A stretch of DNA of 38,916 nucleotides from Liolophura sinensis. Its lineage: Eukaryota > Mollusca > Polyplacophora > Chitonida > Chitonidae. The stretch spans positions 1 through 38,916 of the forward strand of contig NW_027018337.1 in NCBI RefSeq assembly GCF_032854445.1, read 5' to 3'. The position numbers and the translations under genes were made by a program. The notes beneath the pieces were generated by a model. That model saw nothing but the letters and a program-made list of their open reading frames with translations. It was not told the DNA's origin and searched no databases. Below, in pieces: positions 1-9,871 of the stretch (positions within the stretch are counted from its first letter, which is position 1; each line of letters starts with the position of its first letter).

Positions 1-548
1 TGCCAAAAGATGCGGAATTGAGCCAGGCATCGGCAGCTGTTGAAAAATTGCAAATTTCCCTGGTTTCCATGGAGTAAGAGCCGTTGCTGGGCACGTGATT
101 ATGACATAAATGATCATTCAGTTGTCACAACAGCCAAAAGTATTGGTCGGAGAGCAACGCGGTTTGCACCATTCGATTTCTCGTCACAAAATACGTCGGA
201 TTAGCCTCTTACCAGCAGCACTGGAACAGTTTTTCCACTTTTGCATTTTTACCTGGTCTTTTTGTTAATTGAAACCGGCTACACTGTACTCTGTACAATC
301 GGGACTGGTCATTACTATATTCAACTTTTGACTATAAGTTATGTGCCCTTCGGTAGCCCAGAAGACCTGAAATCTTTGGGCCAAGCCCATTTAACTCACC
401 CAGCAATTGCCTTACTTCTAAGTCCAAGACAATCTCAATGTCTTTATCTACGTGTAGAAAAACCACACCATTTGTACGTGAAAAACACAAGGTACTTGAT
501 ACAGTCTGCTGTAAAAAGTACAACTAAACACTGACCCACATTATAAGG
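1..548 (+). repeat. Monomer 1
   Basis: GAGCC head, GTTGAAAAATTG, CAGTTGTCACAAC, GAAACCGG, the rare AATCGGGAC, and TTGGGCCAAG. It resembles monomers 6 and 10. Confidence 0.95.
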
Positions 549-1095
549 TGCCAAAAGATGCGAATTGGGCCAGGCATCGGCAGCTGTTAAAAAATTGCAA
601 ATATCCATGGTTTCCATGGAGTAAGAGCCGTTGCTACGCACGTGATTATGACATAAATGATCATTCAATTGTCACAACAGCCAAAAGTATTGGTCGGAGA
701 GCAACGCGGTTTGCACCATTCGATTTCTCGTCACAAGATATGTCGGATTAGCCTCTTGCCAGCAGCACTGGAAAAATTTTTCCAATTTTGCATTTTTGCC
801 TGGTCTTTTTGTTAATTGAAATCGGCTACACTGTACTCTGTACAATCGCGACTGGTCATTACTATATTCAACTTTTGACTATAAGTTATGTGCCGTTCGG
901 TAGCCCAGAAGACGTCAAATCTTTTTGCTAAGCCCATTTAACTCACCCAGCAATTGCCTTACTTCTAAGTCGAAGACAATCTCAATGTCTTCATCTACGT
1001 GTAGAAAAACCACACATTTGAACATGAAAAACACAAGGTACTTGATACAGTCTGCTGTAAAAAGTACAACTGAACACTGACCCACTTCAGTAAGG
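549..1095 (+). repeat. Monomer 2
   Basis: GGGCC head with one G missing (GATGCGAATTG), TCCATGGTTTCCATGG, GCTACGCACGTG. The tail carries the cassette TTTTTGCTAAG and TTGAACATG. One C is missing in ACCACACATTTG. Confidence 0.95.
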
Positions 1096-1643
1096 TGCCA
1101 AAAGATTCGGAATTGAGCCAGGCATCGGCAGCTGTTGACAAATTGCAAATTTCCCTGGTTTCCATGGAGTAAGAGCCGTTGCTGGCCACATGATTATGAC
1201 ATCAATGATCATTCAATTGTCACTACAGCCAAAAGTATTGGTCGGAGAGCAACGCGGTTTGCACCATTCGATTTCTCGTCACAAAATACGTCGGATTAGC
1301 CCCTTACCAGCAGCACTGGAACAGTTTTTCCACTTTTGCATTTTTGCCTGGTCTTTTTGTTAATTGAAATCGGCTACACTGTACTCTGTACAATCGCGAC
1401 TGGTCATTACTATATTCAACTTTTGACTATAAGTTATGTGCCCTTCGGTAGCCCAGAAGACCTGAAATCTTTGGGCTAAGCCCATTTAACTCACCCAGCA
1501 ATTGCCTTACTTCTAAGTGCAAGACAATCTCAATGTCTTTATCTACGTGTAGAAAAACCACACCATTTGTACGTGAAAAACACAAGGTACTTGATACAGT
1601 CTGCTGTAAAAAGTACAACTTAACACTGACCCACTTCAGTAGG
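1096..1643 (+). repeat. Monomer 3 (GATTCGG)
   Basis: GATTCGG head, GTTGACAAATTG, GGCCACATG, CCCCTTACC, GACCTG, GTGCAAG and ACTTAACACTG. Confidence 0.95.
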
Positions 1644-2191
1644 TGCCAAAAGATGCGGAATTGAGCCAGGCATCGGCAGCTGTTGAAAAATTGCAAATTT
1701 CCCTGGTTTCCATGGAGTAAGAGCCGTTGCTGGGCACGTGATTATGACATAAATGATCATTCAGTTGTCACAACAGCCAAAAGTATTGGTCGGAGAGCAA
1801 CGCGGTTTCCACCATTCGATTTGTCGTTACAAAATACGTCGGATTAGCCTCTTACCAGCAGCACTGGAACAATTTTTCCAATTTTGCTTTTTTGCCTGGT
1901 CTTTTTCTTAATTGAAATCGGCCACACTGTACTATGTACCATCGCGACTGGTCATTACTATATTCAACTTTTGACTATAAGTTATGTGCCGTTCGGTAGC
2001 CAGAAGACGTCAAATCTTTGGGCTAAGCCCATTTAACTCACCCAGCAATTGCCTTACTTCTAAGTCCAAGACAATCTCAATGTCTTTATCTACGTGTAGA
2101 AAAACCAGACCATTTGTACGTGAAAAACACAAAGTACTTGATACAGTCTGCTGTAAAAAGTTCAACTGAACACTGACCCACTTCAGTAAGG
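1644..2191 (+). repeat. Monomer 4
   Basis: GAGCC head; private GGTTTCCACC and TTTGTCGTTAC; TGTACTATGTACC; GTAGCCAGAAG lacks one C. The tail with CCAGACC and GTTCAACTGAAC matches the tail of monomer 27. Confidence 0.95.
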
Positions 2192-2741
2192 TGCCAAAAG
2201 ATGCGGAATTGAGCCAGGCATCGGCAGCTGTTAAAAAAATTGCAAATATCCCTGGTTTCCATGGAGTAAGAGCCCTTGCTGGGCACGTGATTATGACATA
2301 AATGATCATTCACTTGTCGCTACAGCCAAAAGTGTTGGTCGGAGAGCAACGCGGTTTGCACCATTCGATTTCTCCTCAAAAAATACGTCGGATTAGCCTC
2401 TTACCAGCAGCACTGGAACAGTTTTTCCACTTTTGCATTTTTGCCTGGTCTTTTTGTTAATTGAATTCGGCTACACTGTACTCTGTACAATCGCGACTGG
2501 TCATTACTATATTCAACTTTTGACTATAAGTTATGTGCCCTTCGGTAGCCCAGAAGACCTGAAATCTTTGGGCTAAGCCCATTTAACTCACCCAGCAATT
2601 GCCTTACTTCTAAGTGCAAGACAATCTCAATGTCTTCATCTACGTGTAGAAAAACCACACCATTTGTACGTGAAAAACACAAGGTACTTGATACAGTCTG
2701 CTGTAAAAAGTACAACTGAACACTGACCCACTTCAGTAAGG
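2192..2741 (+). repeat. Monomer 5
   Basis: GAGCC head with GTTAAAAAAATTG; AAAGTGTTGG, TCAAAAAATACG and GAATTCGG. It matches monomer 28 and, in part, monomer 41. Confidence 0.95.
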
Positions 2742-3288
2742 TGCCAAAAGATGCGGAATTGAGCCAGGCATCGGCAGCTGTTGAAAAATTGCAAATTTCC
2801 CTGGTTTCCATGGAGTAAGAGCCGTTGCTGGGCACGTGATTATGACAAATGATCATTCAATTGTCACTACAGCCAAAAGTATTGGTCGGAGAGCAACGCG
2901 GTTTGCACCATTCGATTTCTCGTCACAAAATACGTCGGATTAGCCTCTTACCAGCAGCACTGGAACAGTTTTTCCACTTTTGCATTTTTACCTGGTCTTT
3001 TTGTTAATTGAAACCGGCTACACTGTACTCTGTACAATCGGGACTGGTCATTACTATATTCAACTTTTGACTATAAGTTATGTGCCCTTCGGTAGCCCAG
3101 AAGACCTGAAATCTTTGGGCCAAGCCCATTTAACTCACCCAGCAATTGCCTTACTTCTAAGTCCAAGACAATCTCAATGTCTTTATCTACTTGTAGAAAA
3201 ACCACACCATTTGTACATAAAAAACACAAGGTACTTGATACAGTCTGCTGTAAAAAGTACAACTAAACACTGACCCACATTTATAAGG
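2742..3288 (+). repeat. Monomer 6
   Basis: Like monomer 1, including AATCGGGAC. GACAAATG replaces GACATAAATG (two bases lost). The tail has CTACTTGTAG and TTGTACATA. Confidence 0.95.
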
Positions 3289-3836
3289 TGCCAAAAGATG
3301 CGGAATTGGGCCAGGCATCGGCAGCTGTTAAAAAATTGCAAATATCCATGGTTTCCATGGAGTAAGAGCTGTTGCTACGCACGTGATTATGACATCAATG
3401 ATCATTGAATTGTCGCTACAGCCAAAAGTATTGGTCGGAAAGCAACGCGGTTTGCACCATTCGATTTGTCGTCACAAAATACGTCGGATTAGCCTCTTAC
3501 CAGCAGCACTGGAACAGTTTTTCCACTTTTGCATTTTTGCCTGGTCTTTTTGTTAATTGAAATCGGCTACACTGTACTCTGTACAATCGCGACTGGTCAT
3601 TACTATATTCAACTTTTGACTATAAGTTATGTGCCCTTCGGTAGCCCAGAAGACCTGAAATCTTTGGGCTAAGCCCATTTAACTCACCCAGCAATTGCCT
3701 TACTTCTAAGTGCAAGACAATCTCAATGTCTTTATCTACGTGTAGAAAAACCACACCATTTGTACGTGAAAAACACAAGGTACTTGATACAGTCTGCTGT
3801 AAAAGTACAACTGAACACTGACCCACTTCAGTAAGG
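3289..3836 (+). repeat. Monomer 7
   Basis: GGGCC head, TCCATGGTTTCCATGG, GAGCTGTTGCTACGC, CGGAAAGC, TTTGTCGTCAC. It pairs with monomer 11. Confidence 0.95.
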
Positions 3837-4376
3837 TGCCAAAAGATGCGGAATTGAGCCAGGCATCGGCAGCTGTTGAAAAATTGCAAATTTCCCTGGT
3901 TTCCATGGAGTAAGAGCCGTTGCTGGGCACGTGATTATGACATAAATGATCATTCAATTGTCACAACAGCCAAAAGTATTGGTCGGAGAGCAACGCGGTT
4001 TGCACCATTCGATTTCTCGTCACAAGATATGTCGGATTAGCCTCTTGCAGCAGCACTGGAACAATTTTTCCAATTTTGCCTGGTCTTTTTCTTAATTGAA
4101 ATCGGCTACACTGTACTATGTACCATCGCGACTGGTCATTACTATATTCAACTTTTGACTATAAGTTATGTGCCGTTCGGTAGCCCAGAAGACGTCAAAT
4201 CTTTTTGCTAAGCCCTTTTAACTCACCCAGCAATTGCCTTACTTCTAAGTCGAAGACAATCTCAATGTCTTCATCTACGTGTAGAAAAACCACACCATTT
4301 GAACATGAAAAACACAAGGTACTTGATACAGTCTGCTGTAAAAAGTACAACTGAACACTCACCCACTTCAGTAAGG
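3837..4376 (+). repeat. Monomer 8 (540 bp)
   Basis: GAGCC head; ACAAGATATG; an 8-bp loss leaves CAATTTTGCCTGG, where others have two TTTTGC-type blocks; one C is lost in TTGCAGCAGC. The cassette tail precedes monomer 9. Confidence 0.95.
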
Positions 4377-4925
4377 TGCCAAAAGATTCGGAATTGAGCC
4401 AGGCATCGGCAGCTGTTGACAAATTGCAAATTTCCCTGGTTTCCATGGAGTAAGAGCCGTTGCTGGCCACACGATTATGACATCAATGATCATTCAATTG
4501 TCACTACAGCCAAAAGTATTGGTCGGAGAGCAACGCGGTTTGCACCATTCGATTTCTCGTCACAAAATACGTCGGATTAGCCCCTTACCAGCAGCACTGG
4601 AACAGTTTTTCCACTTTTGCATTTTTGCCTGGTCTTTTTGTTAATTGAAATCGGCTACACTGTACTCTGTACAATCGCGACTGGTCATTACTATATTCAA
4701 CTTTTGACTATAAGTTATGTGCCCTTCGGTAGCCCAGAAGACCTGAAATCTTTGGGCTAAGCCCATTTAACTCACCCAGCAATTGCCTTACTTCTAAGTG
4801 CAAGACAATCTCAATGTCTTTATCTACGTGTAGAAAAACCACACCATTTGTACGTGAAAAACACAAGGTACTTGATACAGTCTGCTGTAAAAAGTACAAC
4901 TTAACACTGACCCACTTCAGTAAGG
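4377..4925 (+). repeat. Monomer 9 (GATTCGG)
   Basis: GATTCGG head, GTTGACAAATTG, private GGCCACACG, CCCCTTACC, ACTTAACACTG. Confidence 0.95.
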
Positions 4926-5475
4926 TGCCAAAAGATGCGGAATTGAGCCAGGCATCGGCAGCTGTTGAAAAATTGCAAATTTCCCTGGTTTCCATGGAGT
5001 AAGAGCCGTTGCTGGGCACGTGATTATGACATAAATGATCATTCAGTTGTCACAACAGCCAAAAGTATTGGTCGGAGAGCAACGCGGTTTGCACCATTCG
5101 ATTTCTCGTCACAAGATATGTCGGATTAGCCTCTTACCAGCAGCACTGGAACAGTTTTTTCACTTTTGCATTTTTGCCTGGTCTTTTTGTTAATTGAAAC
5201 CGGCTACACTGTACTCTGTACAATCGGGACTGGTCATTACTATATTCAACTTTTGACTATAAGTTATGTGCCCTTCGGTAGCCCAGAAGACCTGAAATCT
5301 TTGGGCCAAGCCCATTTAACTCACCCAGCAATTGCCTTACTTCTAAGTGCAAGACAATCTCAATGTCTTTATCTACGTGTAGAAAAACCACACCATTTGT
5401 ACATAAAAAAACACAAGGTACTTGATACAGTCTGCTGTAAAAAGTACAACTAAACACTGACCCACATTTATAAGG
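4926..5475 (+). repeat. Monomer 10
   Basis: GAGCC head, CAGTTGTCACAAC, ACAAGATATG, AATCGGGAC, TTGGGCCAAG, and a longer A run in TACATAAAAAAACAC. Confidence 0.95.
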
Positions 5476-6028
5476 TGCCAAAAGATGCGGAATTGGGCCA
5501 GGCATCGGCAGCTGTTAAAAAATTGCAAATATCCATGGTTTCCATGGAGTAAGAGCCGTTGCTACGCACGTGATTATGACATCAATGATCATTGAATTGT
5601 CGCTACAGCCAAAAGTATTGGTCGGAAAGCAACGCGGTTTGCACCATTCGATTTGTCGTCACAAAATACGTCGGATTAGCCTCTTACCAGCAGCACTGGA
5701 ACAGTTTTTCCACTTTTGCATTTTTGCCTGGTCCCTTTTTGTTAATTGAAATCGGCTACACTGTACTCTGTACAATCGCGACTGGTCATTACTATATTCA
5801 ACTTTTGACTATAAGTTATGTGCCCTTCGGTAGCCCAGAAGACCTGAAATCTTTGGGCTAAGCCCATTTAACTCACCCAGCAATTGCCTTACTTCTAAGT
5901 GCAAGACAATCTCAATGTCTTTATCTACGTGTAAAAAAACCACACCATTTGTACGTGAAAAACCACAAGGTACTTGATACAGTCTGCTGTAAAAAAGTAC
6001 AACTGAACACTGACCCACTTCAGTAAGG
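5476..6028 (+). repeat. Monomer 11 (553 bp)
   Basis: GGGCC head, GCTACGCACGTG, CGGAAAGC. Insertions: TGGTCCCTTTTTG, GTGTAAAAAAACC, AAAAACCACAAGG, and one extra A in TGTAAAAAAG. Confidence 0.95.
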
Positions 6029-6577
6029 TGCCAAAAGATGCGGAATTGAGCCAGGCATCGGCAGCTGTTGAAAAATTGCAAATTTCCCTGGTTTCCATGG
6101 AGTAAGAGCCGTTGCTGGGCACGTGATTATGACATAAATGATCATTCAATTGTCACAACAGCCAAAAGTATTGGTCGGAGAGCAACGCGGTTTGCACCAT
6201 TCGATTTCTCGTCACAAGATATGTCGGATTAGCCTCTTGCCAGCAGCACTGGAAAAATTTTTCCAATTTTGCATTTTTGCCTGGTCTTTTTCTTAATTGA
6301 AATCGGCTACACTGTACTATGTACCATCGCGACTGGTCATTACTATATTCAACTTTTGACTATAAGTTATGTGCCGTTCGGTAGCCCAGAAGACGTCAAA
6401 TCTTTTTGCTAAGCCCATTTAACTCACCCAGCAATTGCCTTACTTCTAAGTCGAAGACAATCTCAATGTCTTCATCTACGTGTAGAAAAACCACACCATT
6501 TGAACATGAAAAACACAAGGTACTTGATACAGTCTGCTGTAAAAAGTACAACTGAACACTGACCCACTTCAGTAAGG
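6029..6577 (+). repeat. Monomer 12
   Basis: GAGCC head, ACAAGATATG, TGGAAAAATTTTTCC, GTGCCGTTCGG, and the cassette tail with TTGAACATG. Confidence 0.95.
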
Positions 6578-7126
6578 TGCCAAAAGATTCGGAATTGAGC
6601 CAGGCATCGGCAGCTGTTGACAAATTGCAAATTTCCCTGGTTTCCATGGAGTAAGAGCCGTTGCTGGCCACATGATTATGACATCAATGATCATTCAATT
6701 GTCACTACAGCCAAAAGTATTGGTCGGAGAGCAACGCGGTTTGCACCATTCGATTTCTCGTCACAAAATACGTCGGATTAGCCCCTTACCAGCAGCACTG
6801 GAACAGTTTTTCCACTTTTGCATTTTTGCCTGGTCTTTTTGTTAATTGAAATCGGCTACACTGTACTCTGTACAATCGCGACTGGTCATTACTATATTCA
6901 ACTTTTGACTATAAGTTATGTCCCCTTCGGTAGCCCAGAAGACCTGAAATCTTTGGGCTAAGCCCATTTAACTCACCCAGCAATTGCCTTACTTCTAAGT
7001 GCAAGACAATCTCAATGTCTTTATCTACGTGTAGAAAAACCACACCATTTGTACGTGAAAAACACAAGGTACTTGATACAGTCTGCTGTAAAAAGTACAA
7101 CTTAACACTGACCCACTTCAGTAAGG
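6578..7126 (+). repeat. Monomer 13 (GATTCGG)
   Basis: GATTCGG head, GGCCACATG, CCCCTTACC; private TATGTCCCCTTCGG. Confidence 0.95.
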
Positions 7127-7217
7127 TGCCAAAAGATGCGGAATTGAGCCAGGCATCGGCAGCTGTTGAAAAATTGCAAATTTCCCTGGTTTCCATGGAG
7201 TAAGAGCCGTTGCTGGG

Positions 7218-7223
7218 CACGTG
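7218..7223. other. CACGTG palindrome (representative copy)
   Basis: CACGTG sits at about monomer position 92 in most copies. GATTCGG monomers often carry CACATG (1187, 6670, 9414 region) and several right-domain monomers have CACGTAATT. CACGTG is an E-box core in eukaryotes, but any binding here is unproven. Confidence 0.6.
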
Positions 7224-7234
7224 ATTATGACATA

Positions 7235-7244
7235 AATGATCATT
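7235..7244. other. AATGATCATT perfect 10-bp palindrome (representative copy)
   Basis: This self-complementary decamer occurs in nearly every monomer, just after GACATAA or GACATCA. Exceptions include AATTATCATT in several right-domain copies and AATGATAATT at about 9,982, which break one arm. Function unknown. Confidence 0.7.
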
Positions 7245-7355
7245 CAGTTGTCACAACAGCCAAAAGTATTGGTCGGAGAGCAACGCGGTTTGCACCATTC
7301 GATTTCTCGTCACAAGATATGTCGGATTAGCCTCTTACCAGCAGCACTGGAACAG

Positions 7356-7395
7356 TTTTTTCACTTTTGCATTTTTGCCTGGTCTTTTTGTTAAT
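7356..7395. other. Run of short T tracts (representative copy)
   Basis: Four T runs of 4-6 bases lie within about 40 bases, in the stretch containing CACTTTTGC, ATTTTTGCC and TCTTTTTG. Spacing is irregular (about 7-13 bases), so DNA curvature is possible but not assured. Most small indels in the array fall in this or other homopolymer runs. Confidence 0.6.
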
Positions 7396-7410
7396 TGAAA
7401 TCGGCTACAC

Positions 7411-7423
7411 TGTACTCTGTACA
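7411..7423. other. Dyad TGTAC-TCT-GTACA (representative copy)
   Basis: Perfect 5-bp arms around a 3-base centre. The alternative allele TGTACTATGTACC, common in copies with GACGTC, loses the outermost pair. Too short to call a hairpin or binding site with confidence. Confidence 0.6.
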
Positions 7424-7502
7424 ATCGCGACTGGTCATTACTATATTCAACTTTTGACTATAAGTTATGTGCCCTTCGGTAGCCCAGAAGACGTCAAATC
7501 TT

Positions 7503-7515
7503 TGGGCTAAGCCCA
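7503..7515. other. Dyad TGGGCT-A-AGCCCA (representative copy)
   Basis: Six-base perfect arms around one base, the strongest short dyad in the monomer. The right-domain allele TGGGCCAAGCCCA keeps five-base arms. The cassette allele TTTTGCTAAGCCCA destroys the left arm. Copies therefore fall into intact and broken classes at this site. Confidence 0.7.
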
Positions 7516-7551
7516 TTTAACTCACCCAGCAATTGCCTTACTTCTAAGTCC

Positions 7552-7570
7552 AAGACAATCTCAATGTCTT
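7552..7570. other. Inverted repeat AAGACA-7-TGTCTT (representative copy)
   Basis: Six-base arms with a seven-base loop. The right arm becomes AGTCTT in slot-b and slot-e type copies of the right domain (TCAAAGTC), which weakens it. Confidence 0.55.
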
Positions 7571-7675
7571 TATCTACGTGTAGAAAAACCAGACCATTTG
7601 TACATAAAAAACACAAGGTACTTGATACAGTCTGCTGTAAAAAGTACAACTAAACACTCACCCACATTTATAAGG

Positions 7676-8224
7676 TGCCAAAAGATGCGGAATTGGGCCA
7701 GGCATCGGCAGCTGTTAAAAAATTGCAAATATCCCTGGTTTACATGGAGTAAGAGCCGTTGCTGGGCACGTGATTATGACATAAATGATCATTCAATTGT
7801 CACAACAGCCAAAAGTATTGGTCGGAGAGCAACGCGGTTTGCACCATTCGATTTCTCGTCACAAGATATGTCGGATTAGCCTCTTACCAGCAGCACTGGA
7901 ACAATTTTTCCAATTTTGCATTTTTGCCTGGTCTTTTTCTTAATTGAAATCGGCTACACTGTACTATGTACCATCGCGACTGGTCATTACTATATTCAAC
8001 TTTTGACTATAAGTTATGTGCCCTTCGGTAGCCCAGAAGACGTCAAATCTTTTTGCTAAGCCCATTTAACTCACCCAGCAATTGCCTTACTTCTAAGTCG
8101 AAGACAATCTCAATGTCTTTATCTACATGTAGAAAAACCACACCATTTGAACATGAAAAACACAAGGTACTTGATACAGTCTGCTGTAAAAAGTACAACT
8201 GAACACTGACCCACTTCAGTAAGG
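7676..8224 (+). repeat. Monomer 15
   Basis: GGGCC head, CTGGTTTACATGG, CTTAATTG, TGTACTATGTACC, CTACATGTAG, and the cassette tail. Slot 2 of the left 3-mer. Confidence 0.95.
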
Positions 8225-8773
8225 TGCCAAAAGATTCGGAATTGAGCCAGGCATCGGCAGCTGTTGACAAATTGCAAATTTCCCTGGTTTCCATGGAGTA
8301 AGAGCCGTTGCTGGCCACGTGATTATGACATCAATGATCATTCAATTGTCGCTACAGCCAAAAGTATTGGTCGGAGAGCAACGCGGTTTGCACCATTCGA
8401 TTTCTCGTCACAAAATACGTCGGATTAGCCCCTTACCAGCAGCACTGGAACAGTTTTTCCACTTTTGCATTTTTGCCTGGTCTTTTTGTTAATTGAAATC
8501 GGCTACACTGTACTCTGTACAATCGCGACTGGTCATTACTATATTCAACTTTTGACTATAAGTTATGTGCCCTTCGGTAGCCCAGAAGACCTGAAATCTT
8601 TGGGCTAAGCCCATTTAACTCACCCAGCAATTGCCTTACTTCTAAGTGCAAGACAATCTCAATGTCTTTATCTACGTGTAGAAAAACCAGACCATTTGTA
8701 CGTGAAAAACACAAGGTACTTGATACAGTCTGCTGTAAAAAGTACAACTGAACACTGACCCACTTCAGTAAGG
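8225..8773 (+). repeat. Monomer 16 (GATTCGG)
   Basis: GATTCGG head, GGCCACGTG (CpG kept), TTGTCGCTAC, CCAGACC with TTGTACGTG. Slot 3 of the left 3-mer. Confidence 0.95.
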
Positions 8774-9322
8774 TGCCAAAAGATGCGGAATTGAGCCAGG
8801 CATCGGCAGCTGTTGAAAAATTGCAAATTTCCCTGGTTTCCATGGAGTAAGAGCCGTTGCTGGGCACGTGATTATGACATAAATGATCATTCAATTGTCA
8901 CAACAGCCAAAAGTATTGGTCGGAGAGCAACGCGGTTTGCACCATTCGATTTCTCGTCACAAGATATGTCGGATTAGCCTCTTGCCAGCAGCACTGGAAC
9001 AATTTTTCCAATTTTGCATTTTTGCCTGGTCTTTTTCTTAATTGAAATCGGCTACACTGTACTATGTACCATCGCGACTGGTCATTACTATATTCAACTT
9101 TTGACTATAAGTTATGTGCCGTTCGGTAGCCCAGAAGACGTCAAATCTTTTTGCTAAGCCCATTTAACTCACCAAGCAAGTGCCTTACTTCTAAGTCGAA
9201 GACAATCTCAATGTCTTCATCTACGTGTAGAAAAACCACACCATTTGAACATGAAAAACACAAGGTACTTGATACAGTCTGCTGTAAAAAGTACAACTTA
9301 ACACTGACCCACTTCAGTAAGG
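8774..9322 (+). repeat. Monomer 17
   Basis: GAGCC head, ACAAGATATG, GTGCCGTTCGG, private CACCAAGCAAGTG, cassette tail. Extra pair member, like monomer 12. Confidence 0.95.
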
Positions 9323-9871
9323 TGCCAAAAGATTCGGAATTGAGCCAGGCATCGGCAGCTGTTGACAAATTGCAAATTTCCCTGGTTTCCATGGAGTAAG
9401 AGCCGTTGCTGGCCACATGATTATGACATCAATGATCATCCAATTGTCGCTACAGCCAAAAGTATTGGTCGGAGAGCAACGCGGTTTGCACCATTCGATT
9501 TCTCGTCACAAAATACGTTGGATTAGCCCCTTACCAGCAGCACTGGAACAGTTTTTCCACTTTTGCATTTTTGCCTGGTCTTTTTGTTAATTGAAATCGG
9601 CTACACTGTACTCTGTACAATCGCGACTGGTCATTACTATATTCAACTTTTGACTATAAGTTATGTGCCCTTCGGTAGCCCAGAAGACCTGAAATCTTTG
9701 GGCTAAGCCCATTTAACTCACCCAGCAATTGCCTTACTTCTAAGTGCAAGACAATCTCAATGTCTTTATCTACGTGTAGAAAAACCACACCATTTGTACG
9801 TGAAAAACACAAGGTACTTGATACAGTCTGCTGTAAAAAGTACAACTTAACACTGACCCACATTTATAAGG
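9323..9871 (+). repeat. Monomer 18 (GATTCGG)
   Basis: GATTCGG head, GGCCACATG, private ATCATCCAATTG and TACGTTGG. It ends with the box CATTTATAAGG, unusual for this class. Confidence 0.95.

Larger units (their letters stand above)
2742..7126 (+). repeat. Higher-order repeat, 4 monomers (~2.2 kb), two copies
   Basis: Monomers 6-9 (2742-4925) correspond one to one with monomers 10-13 (4926-7126). The pairs share: 6/10 the substitution AATCGGGAC; 7/11 GCTACGCACGTG, CGGAAAGC and TTGTCGTCAC; 8/12 ACAAGATATG with TGTACTATGTACC; 9/13 the GATTCGG head. GATTCGG heads at 4377 and 6578 are 2,201 bp apart. Monomers 1-3 resemble parts of the same unit. Confidence 0.8.
7127..7675 (+). repeat. Monomer 14 (reference for sub-elements)
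   Basis: GAGCC head, CAGTTGTCACAAC, CAGTTTTTTCAC, GACGTC, CCAGACC, TTGTACATA, ACACTCACCC. First copy of slot 1 of the left 3-mer HOR. Confidence 0.95.

Noticed and set aside
3350-3361. CCATGG-TTT-CCATGG as a functional inverted repeat
   Set aside because: It occurs only in copies with the ATATCCATGG allele (2, 7, 11, 39, 42, 58, 64, 72) and arises from one substitution of CCCTGG.
7260-7310. Pol III promoter-like A and B boxes (TGGTCGGAGAG and CATTCGATTTC), as in a SINE or tRNA-derived repeat
   Set aside because: The B-box match is weak and the spacing of about 27 bases is too short. No tRNA fold or terminator context is present.
7280-7340. CENP-B box
   Set aside because: No copy has TTCG followed at the right spacing by A and CGGG on either strand.
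7365-7385. Sm-like site ATTTTTG, as in spliced-leader or snRNA arrays
   Set aside because: No splice donor at a suitable distance and no conserved leader exon. T-rich sequence alone explains it.
8556-8894. Recurrent minus-strand frame of up to 112 codons at the repeat period
   Set aside because: It is broken by indels or substitutions in many copies, variants change residues freely (for example SRTNG, SCSNG, LCTNG), and it overlaps plus-strand frames. It looks like repeat read-through, not a gene.
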